A stretch of 39,990 nt of DNA from Flavobacteriaceae bacterium. GTDB taxonomy: Bacteria; Bacteroidota; Bacteroidia; Flavobacteriales; Flavobacteriaceae. Under the pieces are notes generated by a model, which searched no databases, was not told where the DNA came from, and worked only from the letters and a program-made list of their open reading frames with translations. Below are positions 8,265 through 17,122 of the stretch, one piece after another. The DNA lies in contig JAQWHT010000074.1 of NCBI GenBank assembly GCA_029249225.1, positions 1 through 39,990 on the forward strand, in the 5' to 3' direction. Numbering within the stretch: position 1 is the first letter of the stretch; every line of letters begins with the position of its first letter. A program made the translations under genes and the position numbers.

Positions 8265-9047
8265 CTATTGAGCAGGATAGAGCACTTTAGTTATTAGTTT
8301 TGATTCTGGGGTATCCATGGGATTATTTTCATAAACTTCTAGCGGAGGAACTTTTTTGAGGGGTTTAAACTGTTTGCTTCGATGATACATCATTTGTGCA
8401 GCCCAAGCATTTGGCAGGTAATTGTATGAACCGGCCAGTTCAACACAATGTACATTCATTTTTGGCAAACTATTGACAAAATAGTTTTTATCAGAGGTTA
8501 TGATATGGTATTTAATGGGGAATCCAATTGTGTAATCTACTTTGTTTTTAATTATATCAAATTGATGATAGATGGAAAAAGGTTTACCACAACATATTTC
8601 TTTATAATGTTCATTCATATAGGGTATCAGATCTTTAAAATCTTTAGCCATTTCATTTTTAAATTGAGAGAAAGAACTTTTTCTTCGTGTTCCAAAGTAA
8701 TGAGTTGCTTCAAAAGGGATAATCCCGTTGAAATTGAGTTTGAATTGTTGACTCCCATTTTCCACAAGACTTTTCAGCAGTACCAGCCCTCTTTCATAAT
8801 CCATGCCTACAAAAACTTCCATTTGCTTCTTCATCCAAAATAAATAAAAAGGCAGGCTACTTTTCATAGTCCAAACCACTTCTGTTCCTCGATCTTTTGG
8901 ATTCAAATAAAAGGTCACTTTTGCTTTTGGATCTGCAATTAACCAGGGAGACCAATCAAACCAATGATGAAAGTCGTTTATTTTTTTATAAACTGCTGAG
9001 CAGTTTTTTTCTATAAGAATTGTTTTACGGATAAAGAGTTGTGCCAT
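8265..9047 (-). CDS. SRPBCC-like/GyrI-like two-domain protein with a shortened first domain
   Basis: The 260-residue product opens with a START/SRPBCC-type segment (EKNCSAVYKKINDFHHWFDWSPW) and after about residue 105 has a GyrI/effector-binding-like half (GKPFSIYHQFD, AGSYNYLPNAWAAQMMYHRSK, PLEVYENNP). Bacteroidota proteins with this layout usually have roughly 45-55 more residues in the SRPBCC domain, between the DPKAKVTFY strand and the GTEVVW strand; here these are nearly adjacent, implying an in-frame internal deletion. That comparison is from memory of the family. There is also no N-terminal membrane segment. The ATG at 9047 lies inside the tail of the broken lipoprotein gene upstream. 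Function is unknown; ligand binding is the usual guess. Confidence 0.65.
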   Translation of the reverse strand: MAQLFIRKTILIEKNCSAVYKKINDFHHWFDWSPWLIADPKAKVTFYLNPKDRGTEVVWTMKSSLPFYLFWMKKQMEVFVGMDYERGLVLLKSLVENGSQQFKLNFNGIIPFEATHYFGTRRKSSFSQFKNEMAKDFKDLIPYMNEHYKEICCGKPFSIYHQFDIIKNKVDYTIGFPIKYHIITSDKNYFVNSLPKMNVHCVELAGSYNYLPNAWAAQMMYHRSKQFKPLKKVPPLEVYENNPMDTPESKLITKVLYPAQ

Positions 9048-9645
9048 AAGGTTGTTTTTTGATTGTTAGGGGTTTAATGTCCGATTTTAAGAAACGAAGG
9101 GGTCCAAAATATTTTGCTTTGATTTGGATTCCTTCTTCATTAATTAAATCGAGGGTAATTTTATTAACATTGTTTACTTTTTCAATAGTCATTTTTCCTG
9201 AAAGTAAGGCTACGCCGTTATATTCAAAATAGGGTCCAACTACATTTTACTCATTAAAATCTAGAGAATAAAATCCGATACCGATATCATTGACTTTGTA
9301 AGGGGGCCGAAGATTAATAAAGTAGTCTCTGGGCGCAAGAGAGGTTTCATTTTCAGAGAAAAAGACTATACCCATGAGTGCTCCTGCTCCTTTGAGTTCT
9401 AATTCACCTGAGATTTGTTCTGCAAAATCGATACCCTCAGTTACAAAAAGGAGCACATTCATAAATCCTTCATATACACTTTTGTCTGGGTTAGGGTCAT
9501 AATTTACAAGACCAGCCTTAGAAATAGGGAAAAACTGATTTTCAATAAAAAAACTGGAGAGACTAGTGTCGGACTCTAGATTTGAATCTTCACAAGATGG
9601 ACAAAAGTAAAGAGCAAATACGATGGCGATAAGAGAGGCTTTCAT
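9025..9645 (-). pseudogene. Lipoprotein gene interrupted by an in-frame TAA
   Basis: From ATG 9645 the frame encodes a signal peptide with lipobox-like FCPSC and 132 residues, then stops at TAA 9249-9247. The same frame continues open for 73 further codons to TAA at 9027-9025, with convincing protein-like sequence (VVGPYFEYNGVALLSGKMTI, KITLDLINEEGIQIKAKYFG). The end overlaps the start of the next gene as expected in an intact operon. The full product would be about 206 residues. A single base change at 9247-9249 would restore it, so this is either a recent pseudogene, a sequencing error or, less likely, a readthrough site. The family is not recognised; beta-rich lipoproteins of this size are common in Bacteroidota. 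Confidence 0.7.
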
Positions 9646-9750
9646 GGTCTAGGATTTGGGTTAAATAAAAGTACAAAAAATTATTCTCTAGACGATATGT
9701 CTAAAAGGATCTTAGAAATGAAATCCCAAAGGGTAGGGTATATCTTATGA

Positions 9751-10503
9751 CTAGGCTTTCCTATTTTGAACGTAAGCATTTGCTTGACGGGTAGGTAAAA
9801 TGACCAGGTCAGCAATATTGACTCTTTCAGGGGCTGAAGCCATATATACGATAGCATCTGCTACATCCTGGGCCGTAAGAGCTTCTATCCCTTTATAAAC
9901 CTTTTCAGCACGTTCTAAGTCACCTTTGAAGCGTATTTCTGAAAATTCTGTTTCTACCAAGCCAGGGTGAACTGCACTTACACGGATTTTAAAAGGATTA
10001 AGATCAATTCTTAAGCCATTTGTAAAAGCATCTACTGCAAACTTACTACTACAATAGACACTACCATTAGGATATACTTCTTTTCCAGCAATAGATCCAA
10101 GGTTGATGATTTGCCCTTTTTTAGCTTCCAGCATCTGGGGGAGTACGGCTTTTGTCACATACATTAGACCCTTAACATTCCCATCAATCATTGCATCCCA
10201 ATCATCAATATTTGCAGTTTGAACAGGATCAAGTCCGTGAGCATTTCCAGCATTATTGATTAAAATCGCTATCTGTTTCCAGGAATCGGGTAAACTAGCA
10301 AAAGCCTCAAATACAGCTTTTCGGTCTCTGACATCAAAAGTCAGTACTATTGTGTCAACATCAAGTTGCTTTTGCAACTCCTCTAGTTTATCTTTTCTTC
10401 TTCCACAAAGGATTAAACGTTTATTTTGTGTTGCAAATGAATGAGCTGTAGCCCAACCAATTCCGCTACTTGCTCCTGTAATACATACTATTTTCTCTTT
10501 CAT
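9751..10503 (-). CDS. Short-chain dehydrogenase/reductase, YdfG-like
   Basis: The 250-residue classical SDR has the NADP-binding TGASSGIG at residues 9-16, R35-R36 after the second strand (CGRRKDK, favouring NADPH), NNAG at 83-86 and the catalytic set S137, Y150, K154 (YCSSK). The PNGSVYCSSKFAVDAFTNGL segment and length match YdfG-type 3-hydroxy acid/serine dehydrogenases. It forms a two-gene unit with the aldo-keto reductase gene upstream (10 bases between them), suggesting a shared role in carbonyl reduction, though the substrate is not known. Confidence 0.9.
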   Translation of the reverse strand: MKEKIVCITGASSGIGWATAHSFATQNKRLILCGRRKDKLEELQKQLDVDTIVLTFDVRDRKAVFEAFASLPDSWKQIAILINNAGNAHGLDPVQTANIDDWDAMIDGNVKGLMYVTKAVLPQMLEAKKGQIINLGSIAGKEVYPNGSVYCSSKFAVDAFTNGLRIDLNPFKIRVSAVHPGLVETEFSEIRFKGDLERAEKVYKGIEALTAQDVADAIVYMASAPERVNIADLVILPTRQANAYVQNRKA

Positions 10504-10513
10504 GTTTTATTTT

Positions 10514-11380
10514 TTAAGGAACCTCCTGTTCTTGGCTTGCAGCTAAAAGTGAAAACCAATCAGTAAGTTCAAGTTCAATTTTTAATGCGTTAATAGCATT
10601 TTCCATTCTTTGGACTGAGGTAGTACCCACAACAGGGTGTATTTTTGAAGGATGAGTTAGCAGCCAAGATAGGATAAGTTGATCTTCAGTACAACTGTAT
10701 TTTTCGCAGAGTAAATTCAGACACTCTTTGATACGCGTTGTATTACCCTTATTTTCTTTAAAATAGGAGCCCAGAGGACTCCAAGCCATGACACCAATAT
10801 TTTGAGATGCTAAAAAATCCAGTGTTCCATCAAACATTGGTATTTCGTGAGTGAGTGAGCATTCAATCTGATTCCAAGTAGTTTTAATTTCTTTTTCTAA
10901 CAATGTTATTTGAGAGGGTGTGAAATTTGAGACACCAAAGGAATTAATTTTTCCTTCATTCTGAAGTTGTTGGATGGTTTCAGCAACAACTTCAACCTTT
11001 AATAAAGGGCTAGGTCGATGAAGAAGTAACAGATCAATGTAGTCAGTATCTAAAGCCTTCAGTGAATTTTCAACGCTTTTTCGGATATGTTGAGATGAAT
11101 AGTCATAATGTTTTAGAGGAAGTGGTCGATTATCGCAAGGCATCTGGATTCCACATTTAGTAATGAATTGAAGCTGGGTTCTAGGAATATTGGTTTGGGC
11201 AAAAGCAGAACCAAACTCAGCCTCTGTAGTGTAGTCACCGTAGATATCTGCATGATCAAAAGAGGTAATTCCGAGTTCAAAATACTTTTCGATTTTATCT
11301 TGCATTTGAGTGGTTGACATTCGAATACCCCACGTGCCCCAAGTCATGGTTCCAGAAATAATTCTCGAAAAAGGATTCAT
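10514..11380 (-). CDS. Aldo/keto reductase, YdhF-like
   Basis: The 288-residue protein is a complete AKR barrel. The catalytic tetrad is visible as D42 and Y47 (FDHADIYGDY), K75 (ITKCG) and H121 (LLLHRPSP). The FGVSNFTPSQI and C-terminal PVVGTTSVQRMENA segments are cofactor- and substrate-side landmarks, and the FDHADIYG wording is typical of the YdhF subgroup. It is an NADPH-dependent cytoplasmic oxidoreductase of unknown substrate. It is the first gene of a two-gene operon with the SDR and is divergent from the Bat cluster. Confidence 0.9.
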   Translation of the reverse strand: MNPFSRIISGTMTWGTWGIRMSTTQMQDKIEKYFELGITSFDHADIYGDYTTEAEFGSAFAQTNIPRTQLQFITKCGIQMPCDNRPLPLKHYDYSSQHIRKSVENSLKALDTDYIDLLLLHRPSPLLKVEVVAETIQQLQNEGKINSFGVSNFTPSQITLLEKEIKTTWNQIECSLTHEIPMFDGTLDFLASQNIGVMAWSPLGSYFKENKGNTTRIKECLNLLCEKYSCTEDQLILSWLLTHPSKIHPVVGTTSVQRMENAINALKIELELTDWFSLLAASQEQEVP

Positions 11381-11527
11381 CTAAGTAAAATGCATTAAAT
11401 TCACTCCTAAAATAAGAACAATTAAAACCAACTCTAGTAGTATTGGCTTGATTTTTTAACCAATTGTTAACAAGAAAACGAATATTAATTTTTCAAATTT
11501 GCAATCCAAAAAAATGCGATAATTTCT

Positions 11528-12535
11528 ATGGAAAATAATAGTATGGATATGATTGATATTAAGGCAATAAATGATAAGATAGAAAAAGAAAGTGCCTTCG
11601 TAGATTTACTCACTCTAGAAATGAATAAGGTGATTGTAGGTCAAAAGCACATGGTTGAACGTCTTTTGATAGGGCTTTTAGGAAGAGGTCACATCCTTTT
11701 AGAAGGAGTTCCAGGATTAGCAAAAACGCTTGCGATCAATACTTTAAGCCAGGCTGTAAAAGGAAGTTTTAGTAGAATTCAGTTTACACCTGATCTACTT
11801 CCTGCTGATGTGGTAGGAACTATGATCTACAACATTAAAGAAAATGACTTTTCTATTAAGAAAGGTCCTATTTTCGCCAATTTTGTTTTGGCTGACGAGA
11901 TTAATAGAGCACCTGCAAAAGTACAGTCAGCGTTACTAGAAGCAATGCAAGAAAAACAGGTAACTATTGGGGATACAACATTTAAGCTTCAAGCTCCCTT
12001 TCTGGTCATGGCAACTCAAAATCCTGTTGAACAGGAAGGAACCTATCCTTTACCAGAGGCACAGGTAGACCGATTTATGCTCAAAGCAGTAATCGATTAT
12101 CCTAAGTTGGAGGAAGAGCAGCTTATCGTTCGGAATAATTTGAATAACAACAATACACAAGTTAAACCTGTGGTAACGACAAAACAAATACTATCGGCTC
12201 AAGAAACCATTAAAGAAGTTTACATGGATGAGAAAATTGAAAATTACATTCTAAATCTCATTTTTGCAACACGGTATCCAGAGAAGTATAATCTTGAATC
12301 GATCAAGCCTCTTATTAGTTTTGGAGCCTCACCAAGGGGGAGCATCAATTTAGCAACTGCAGCTAAATGCCATGCCTTTTTGAGACACCGTGGCTACGTG
12401 ATACCAGAGGATGTTCGTGCAGTAATTTATGACGTTCTTAGACATCGGATAGGACTCACTTACGAAGCGGAGGCTGAAAATGTTTCTTCAGAAGATATCA
12501 TTACGCAGATCATAAATGAAGTCGAGGTGCCTTAG
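11528..12535 (+). CDS. MoxR-family AAA+ ATPase, first gene of the Bat operon
   Basis: The 335-residue protein has Walker A GVPGLAKT at residues 60-67, Walker B VLADEINRAPAK at 120-131, sensor 1 ATQNP at 162-166 and sensor 2 SPRGS near 277, the standard MoxR order. MoxR ATPases act as chaperone-like partners of VWA-domain proteins. Here it heads a string of eight co-directional genes encoding DUF58 and VWA/TPR proteins, the Bacteroidota bat cluster. The ATG at 11528 is supported by the immediate upstream non-coding A/T-rich leader; in-frame Met codons at residues 6 and 8 are alternatives. Confidence 0.93.
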   Translation: MENNSMDMIDIKAINDKIEKESAFVDLLTLEMNKVIVGQKHMVERLLIGLLGRGHILLEGVPGLAKTLAINTLSQAVKGSFSRIQFTPDLLPADVVGTMIYNIKENDFSIKKGPIFANFVLADEINRAPAKVQSALLEAMQEKQVTIGDTTFKLQAPFLVMATQNPVEQEGTYPLPEAQVDRFMLKAVIDYPKLEEEQLIVRNNLNNNNTQVKPVVTTKQILSAQETIKEVYMDEKIENYILNLIFATRYPEKYNLESIKPLISFGASPRGSINLATAAKCHAFLRHRGYVIPEDVRAVIYDVLRHRIGLTYEAEAENVSSEDIITQIINEVEVP

Positions 12536-12575
12536 CCTTATCATTATAAACTAAAGCTTTCACGTACAGCACTGC

Positions 12576-13442
12576 ATGGATACTAAAGCGCTTTTAAAAA
12601 AAGTTCGAAAAATCGAAATTAAGACTCGTCGTTTGAGCGATCATGTTTTTGGGGGAGAATATCACTCTACCTTCAAAGGTCGAGGAATGACATTTAGTGA
12701 AGTGCGTCAGTACCAATTTGGAGATGATGTACGTGCAATAGACTGGAATGTAACTGCACGATATAATGAACCTTTTGTGAAAGTTTTTGAAGAGGAAAGA
12801 GAATTAACTCTAATGTTGGTGGTAGACGTTAGTGGATCAGAAGCATTTGGTACTCGTCTTCAGTTCAAACGTGAGATCTTAACAGAAATTGCTGCAACCC
12901 TAGCCTTTTCTGCACTTCAAAATAATGATAAAGTCGGTCTTGTTTTGTTTTCAGACCAGATAGAATTATTTATTCCTCCCAAAAAGGGACGATCTCATAT
13001 TTTGAGAATCATTAGAGAATTATTAGAATTCAAACCTTTGAGTAAAAAAACTGATATTTCTTCTGCATTGGAATTTTTGTCTAGTGTTTTAAAAAAGAAA
13101 GCCATTGTATTTTTGCTATCTGATTTTATGAATGATGGGTATCAAAAAACACTTCGGATAGCTGCTAAAAAACACGATTTAACAGGAATTCGAGTCTTTG
13201 ACCCGATGGAAGAGACCCTCCCCAATTTAGGAATGGTCCCCATGGTAGACGCTGAGACAGGGAGTATGAAATGGATCAACACCTTTTCAAAGCAGATACG
13301 GAATAAATATGCTTCAAAATATAGAGAGCATGTTGATAATTTTGAAGCGCTTTTCAAAAAAAATGGAGCAGGTAATTTGAGCTGTAGTGTAGAAGAAAGC
13401 TATGTGAAAAAACTATTAGGATATTTTAAAGCGCGTGGATAA
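12576..13442 (+). CDS. DUF58 protein (VWA-like), MoxR partner
   Basis: The 288-residue protein contains the DUF58 signature RGMTFSEVRQYQFGDDVRAIDWNVTAR at about residues 36-62, followed by a VWA-like fold whose MIDAS-type motif is DVSGSE (about 84-89). A second VWA landmark is LLSDFMNDGY near 184. DUF58 proteins are encoded beside MoxR ATPases almost universally and are thought to be their partners. No membrane segment is evident. The next gene starts inside its final codons at GTG 13435, so translation is likely coupled. Confidence 0.92.
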   Translation: MDTKALLKKVRKIEIKTRRLSDHVFGGEYHSTFKGRGMTFSEVRQYQFGDDVRAIDWNVTARYNEPFVKVFEEERELTLMLVVDVSGSEAFGTRLQFKREILTEIAATLAFSALQNNDKVGLVLFSDQIELFIPPKKGRSHILRIIRELLEFKPLSKKTDISSALEFLSSVLKKKAIVFLLSDFMNDGYQKTLRIAAKKHDLTGIRVFDPMEETLPNLGMVPMVDAETGSMKWINTFSKQIRNKYASKYREHVDNFEALFKKNGAGNLSCSVEESYVKKLLGYFKARG

Positions 13443-15072
13443 AAGAAAAAGATATAGTTTGGGTTTATTGACTTTTTTAATGTCTTTTGTGATGTGGTCT
13501 CAGCAGACTGCTGAACTTCAAGTGGCCGTGGATTCAACTCATATTCGTATTGGAGAACAATTGAATTATACTTTACAAATTAAAGCAGACAGTACTGCTC
13601 AAGTTGTGTTTCCAGAGCAACCCATTTTTGCTCCATTTGAGTTACTAGAAGAAAGCCCTATAGATACTTTAAAGGCGCAATCACATTTTTTGTACACTAA
13701 AAAATATGCACTCATTCAATTTGATTCGGGGACCTATTTTTTACCACAACAGCAAGTGTTGGTTAATGGATTTTCAAAAATTGCAGATCTCATTCAAATT
13801 CGTGTCAATCCTGTGGTGGTAGATACGATTCAGCAAAAACTTTTCGACATCAAACCAATCAATGATGTAAAAAAAAATTATGATGTATTGATTTCCCGTA
13901 TTCTTTGGGGACTACTAGCTGGTTTAGTTCTCATCGGGATACTCTACACCTATTTATTTCAAAAAAGGAAAAAAGAACTTAGAGTACGTGAACTCCCTCC
14001 TTTTGAACGTGCTATTGAGGAACTCAAGGCACTCGAAAGTGAAACACTCTCTGAGCAAGAAGAATTTAAACGGTATTATTCCAGACTAACCGATGTGGTA
14101 AGACGCTATCTCGAGGAAGAAGCTAAAATTGATGCCTTAGAAAGTACTTCAGAGGAACTGTTAGCAAAGCTGGAACTACGAATAGACGCAGGTTCGTTGG
14201 ACTTAGATAGGAAAACTTTAAAAAGCCTCAGGGGAGTACTTCAAAATGCAGATTTGGTCAAATTTGCCAAATCATTACCTGAACTGTATACCGCAAACCA
14301 AGATAGAAAATCAGTGGAACATGTCGTTAAAGAGACCAAAGAGGCTCTTCCTGAACCTACTGAGGAAGAACTTCGAGAAAAAGCTGCCTATCAAGATTTT
14401 TTGGCAAAAAAAAGAAGAAAAGAACAATGGATATGGGGCATTTCAGGAGTTGGATTTTTAGCAGTTTTAACTCTTGTTATTTGCATGCTCGTTTACGGAT
14501 ATTATCCCGTAAGAGATACATTATTTCGATATCCCTCTAAAGTATTGAATAGCGGACAATGGTATAAAAGTCAGTATGGTACACCTCCATTAGCAATCGA
14601 AACTCCAGATATTCTTGAACGGATTTCCTCTGCTGACCAACAAGTACAACAATTTCGCCTTGGAACTTTTGACAGCCCATTTTACATCAATCTTTCGTTT
14701 GATTTTCCGAAACCAAAACCCAATGCTCCTGAATCACCACCATCAGATCCGAAGCAGGCAGATCTTGAAAAAGGACAAGAGCTGGTGAATTCAATTATTT
14801 CAAGTTTTGAATCAGAGGGTGCTGTAAATATTTTCATTAAAAATGATGCAGTTACCCTTCCTTCTGGAGCTCCGGTTGCAAAAGTTTATGGAACTTTAGA
14901 TTATCCTAAAAAAGAAGAGAAAGAACGTGTGCGTTGTACTTTTAGTTCCTATTTATTTGCCTTTGATCAAGGGACGATTATTTTGACACTTATGTACGAA
15001 AAAGAAGATCGCTATGGCGAAGCAATTGAACAGCGGATTTTGAATAGTCTTGAATTAATTAAAGAACTCTAG
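13435..15072 (+). CDS. Bat-operon membrane protein with two membrane segments
   Basis: The 545-residue protein starts at GTG overlapping the DUF58 stop by eight bases. It has a signal peptide or anchor (residues 5-22), a beta-rich extracytoplasmic domain (about 25-145, related in style to BatD repeats), a membrane helix (about 153-175) and a cytoplasmic helical part rich in E/K (180-325) with the DUF4381-like stretch YYSRLTDVVRRYLEEEA. A second membrane helix (about 332-355) and a C-terminal extracytoplasmic domain of about 190 residues (GQWYKSQYGTPPLAI onward) follow. The first 330 residues resemble the BatD-like protein usual at this place. I do not recognise the second domain. Position argues for a role in the Bat complex. 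Confidence 0.75.
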   Translation: MDKRKRYSLGLLTFLMSFVMWSQQTAELQVAVDSTHIRIGEQLNYTLQIKADSTAQVVFPEQPIFAPFELLEESPIDTLKAQSHFLYTKKYALIQFDSGTYFLPQQQVLVNGFSKIADLIQIRVNPVVVDTIQQKLFDIKPINDVKKNYDVLISRILWGLLAGLVLIGILYTYLFQKRKKELRVRELPPFERAIEELKALESETLSEQEEFKRYYSRLTDVVRRYLEEEAKIDALESTSEELLAKLELRIDAGSLDLDRKTLKSLRGVLQNADLVKFAKSLPELYTANQDRKSVEHVVKETKEALPEPTEEELREKAAYQDFLAKKRRKEQWIWGISGVGFLAVLTLVICMLVYGYYPVRDTLFRYPSKVLNSGQWYKSQYGTPPLAIETPDILERISSADQQVQQFRLGTFDSPFYINLSFDFPKPKPNAPESPPSDPKQADLEKGQELVNSIISSFESEGAVNIFIKNDAVTLPSGAPVAKVYGTLDYPKKEEKERVRCTFSSYLFAFDQGTIILTLMYEKEDRYGEAIEQRILNSLELIKEL

Positions 15073-15075
15073 GGA

Positions 15076-16080
15076 ATGTTTGAAGGAATTTATTTTGCAA
15101 ATCCAAATTACCTCTGGCTACTTCTTCTTTTGCCGGTTGCTATTGCTTGGCATGTCTTGACTTGGAGAAAAACTCAAGCCAGTCTTAAAATCTCCTCGCT
15201 CTCTGGATTTGGAACTCAAAGCTCATTTTTAAGCAAATTAAGACCCCTACTTTTTATTTTCAGAATCTTGGCTTTAGGGTTCATTATTCTAGCAATAGCA
15301 CGCCCTCAGACAGTTGATGTTTCTACACGAACAAGAACCAATAAAGGAATTGACATTATTATGGCGATCGATGTATCATCCAGCATGTTAGCTCAAGATT
15401 TAAAACCTGATCGCTTGAGTGCATTAAAGCGGGTAGCCTCTGCTTTTGTAGATGATCGTCTATCTGATCGAATTGGTCTAGTGGTTTACGCGGGAGAAAG
15501 TTATACAAAAACTCCTATCACCAGTGATAAGTCAATTGTTAAAGGCGCACTTCGTGAAATAGCTTACCAAGGATTGATTGAGGACGGTACAGCCATAGGG
15601 ATGGGATTAGCGACTTCCGTAAACCGACTCAAAGATAGCAGAGCAAAAAGTAAGGTGATTATTTTGTTGACTGACGGGGTAAATAACTCAGGTTTTATCG
15701 ACCCAAAAATAGCTATAGAATTGGCTGTTGAATTTGGAATTAAGACCTATACAATTGGACTAGGAAGTAATGGAACTGCACGTGCTCCCGTGGCAATTTT
15801 ACCTACAGGGAAGTTTAAATACGGCATGACCAAGGTGGAGATTGATGAGGTCTTGCTAAAAGAAATAGCAGAAGCAACGGGTGGAATCTATTTTCGTGCA
15901 ACAGACAATAAAAAGTTGGAAGAAATTTATGCTGAAATCAATAAACTTGAAAAAACAGAAATTGAGGAGTTCAAGTATTATAACTACGAAGAAAAATATA
16001 GACTTTTAGTTTTATTTGCCTTGGCCTTTCTTTTGTTAGAATGGTTGGGGAAAAACACCTTGTTTAAAAGCTTTATATAA
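15076..16080 (+). CDS. batA: BatA, VWA-domain membrane protein
   Basis: The 334-residue protein has an N-terminal pair of hydrophobic segments (about residues 8-25 and 55-78), a VWA domain and a C-terminal membrane segment (about 310-325). The MIDAS is complete: D-x-S-x-S in AIDVSSSM near residue 97, the Thr in EDGTAIGMG near 174 and the Asp in LLTDGVN near 203. It would display a metal-dependent adhesion/chaperone domain in the periplasm or at the membrane face. It is paired with a close paralogue, BatB, one base downstream. Confidence 0.92.
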   Translation: MFEGIYFANPNYLWLLLLLPVAIAWHVLTWRKTQASLKISSLSGFGTQSSFLSKLRPLLFIFRILALGFIILAIARPQTVDVSTRTRTNKGIDIIMAIDVSSSMLAQDLKPDRLSALKRVASAFVDDRLSDRIGLVVYAGESYTKTPITSDKSIVKGALREIAYQGLIEDGTAIGMGLATSVNRLKDSRAKSKVIILLTDGVNNSGFIDPKIAIELAVEFGIKTYTIGLGSNGTARAPVAILPTGKFKYGMTKVEIDEVLLKEIAEATGGIYFRATDNKKLEEIYAEINKLEKTEIEEFKYYNYEEKYRLLVLFALAFLLLEWLGKNTLFKSFI

Positions 16081-16081
16081 A

Positions 16082-17122
16082 ATGTATCAAATAGACGCCT
16101 ATCATTTTATCTACTTTTTTGGAATTCTTCCAATACTTTGGTTGGTTTACGTGTTTGTAGCAAGGTGGAAACGTAAGTTGCAATCTAGATTTGCAAATCC
16201 CAATTTGTTAAACGAGTTGAGTCCAAATCAATCACATTTCAAGCCTATCTTAAAACTTATATTGATTAGTATATCTCTGGCTTTTATGATAGTAGGGCTT
16301 ATGAATCCTAAAATTGGAACCCAGCTTGAAACAGTTAAGCGAGAAGGGGTAGATATTGTTTTTGCTATTGATGTTTCTAAAAGTATGCTGGCTGAAGATA
16401 TTGCACCTAACAGAATAGAAAAGTCAAAACGATTGGTTTCGGCAATCCTCAATCAATTGGCAAGTGACCGAGTAGGAATTATAGCTTATGCTGCTCAGGC
16501 TATTCCTCAGTTACCAATCACTACAGACTATGGTGCAGCTAAAATGTTTTTACAAGCACTAAATACAGACATGTTATCTTCTCAAGGTACAGCCCTAGAT
16601 AATGCGATTGATTTATCTGGTACTTTTTTTGATGATGATGATCAAACTAATCGTGTTATCTTTCTGATTTCTGATGGAGAAGATCATTCTGATGAAGCAG
16701 CTAACGCCGCTTCAAGAGCAGCCGAATTAGGAATAAAAATTTTTACCTTTGGTGTAGGGACAGAAAATGGTGCTCCTATACCCCTAAAACGAAATGGAGT
16801 AACTGAGTCTTACAAAAAAGACTTTGATGGAGAGGTTGTTATTACCAAAAGAAATGCTGCAGTTTTGGAGTCTATAGCAGCAACAACTGAAGGTCAATAT
16901 CAGGACGGGAATGACACACAGGCAGTGTTAGACTTTGTTTCTGAGCAATTAAAGGCAATGGATAAAAAAGAGTTTGAAGCAAAAAAGTTTGTCAGTTATA
17001 AAGACCGTTTTCAACCTTTTTTAATCGGGGCTCTACTTTTTTTATTAATGGACTTATTTTTGTTTGAAACCAAAACAAAATGGGTGCAGTGGTTAAATCT
17101 TTTTAATGAAAATGAAAAATAA
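16082..17122 (+). CDS. batB: BatB, VWA-domain membrane protein
   Basis: A 346-residue paralogue of BatA with the same layout: two N-terminal hydrophobic segments, a VWA domain and a C-terminal membrane segment (PFLIGALLFLLMDLFLF). The MIDAS motifs are AIDVSKSM near residue 97, SQGTALDNA near 174 and LISDGEDHSDEAA near 198. Its start lies one base after the batA stop, and its end overlaps the batC start by 17 bases, a sign of tightly coupled expression. Membership in the bat cluster is clear from both motif and neighbours. Confidence 0.92.
   Translation: MYQIDAYHFIYFFGILPILWLVYVFVARWKRKLQSRFANPNLLNELSPNQSHFKPILKLILISISLAFMIVGLMNPKIGTQLETVKREGVDIVFAIDVSKSMLAEDIAPNRIEKSKRLVSAILNQLASDRVGIIAYAAQAIPQLPITTDYGAAKMFLQALNTDMLSSQGTALDNAIDLSGTFFDDDDQTNRVIFLISDGEDHSDEAANAASRAAELGIKIFTFGVGTENGAPIPLKRNGVTESYKKDFDGEVVITKRNAAVLESIAATTEGQYQDGNDTQAVLDFVSEQLKAMDKKEFEAKKFVSYKDRFQPFLIGALLFLLMDLFLFETKTKWVQWLNLFNENEK

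Noticed and set aside
8448-8843. A 131-codon plus-strand frame opposite the SRPBCC/GyrI-like gene
   Set aside because: It is antisense to a gene with recognisable domains and has no family features.
11450-11500. Consensus promoter upstream of the MoxR gene
   Set aside because: Only an imperfect CAAATTTG is present and the nearest TTG is too far upstream, so no promoter was called.
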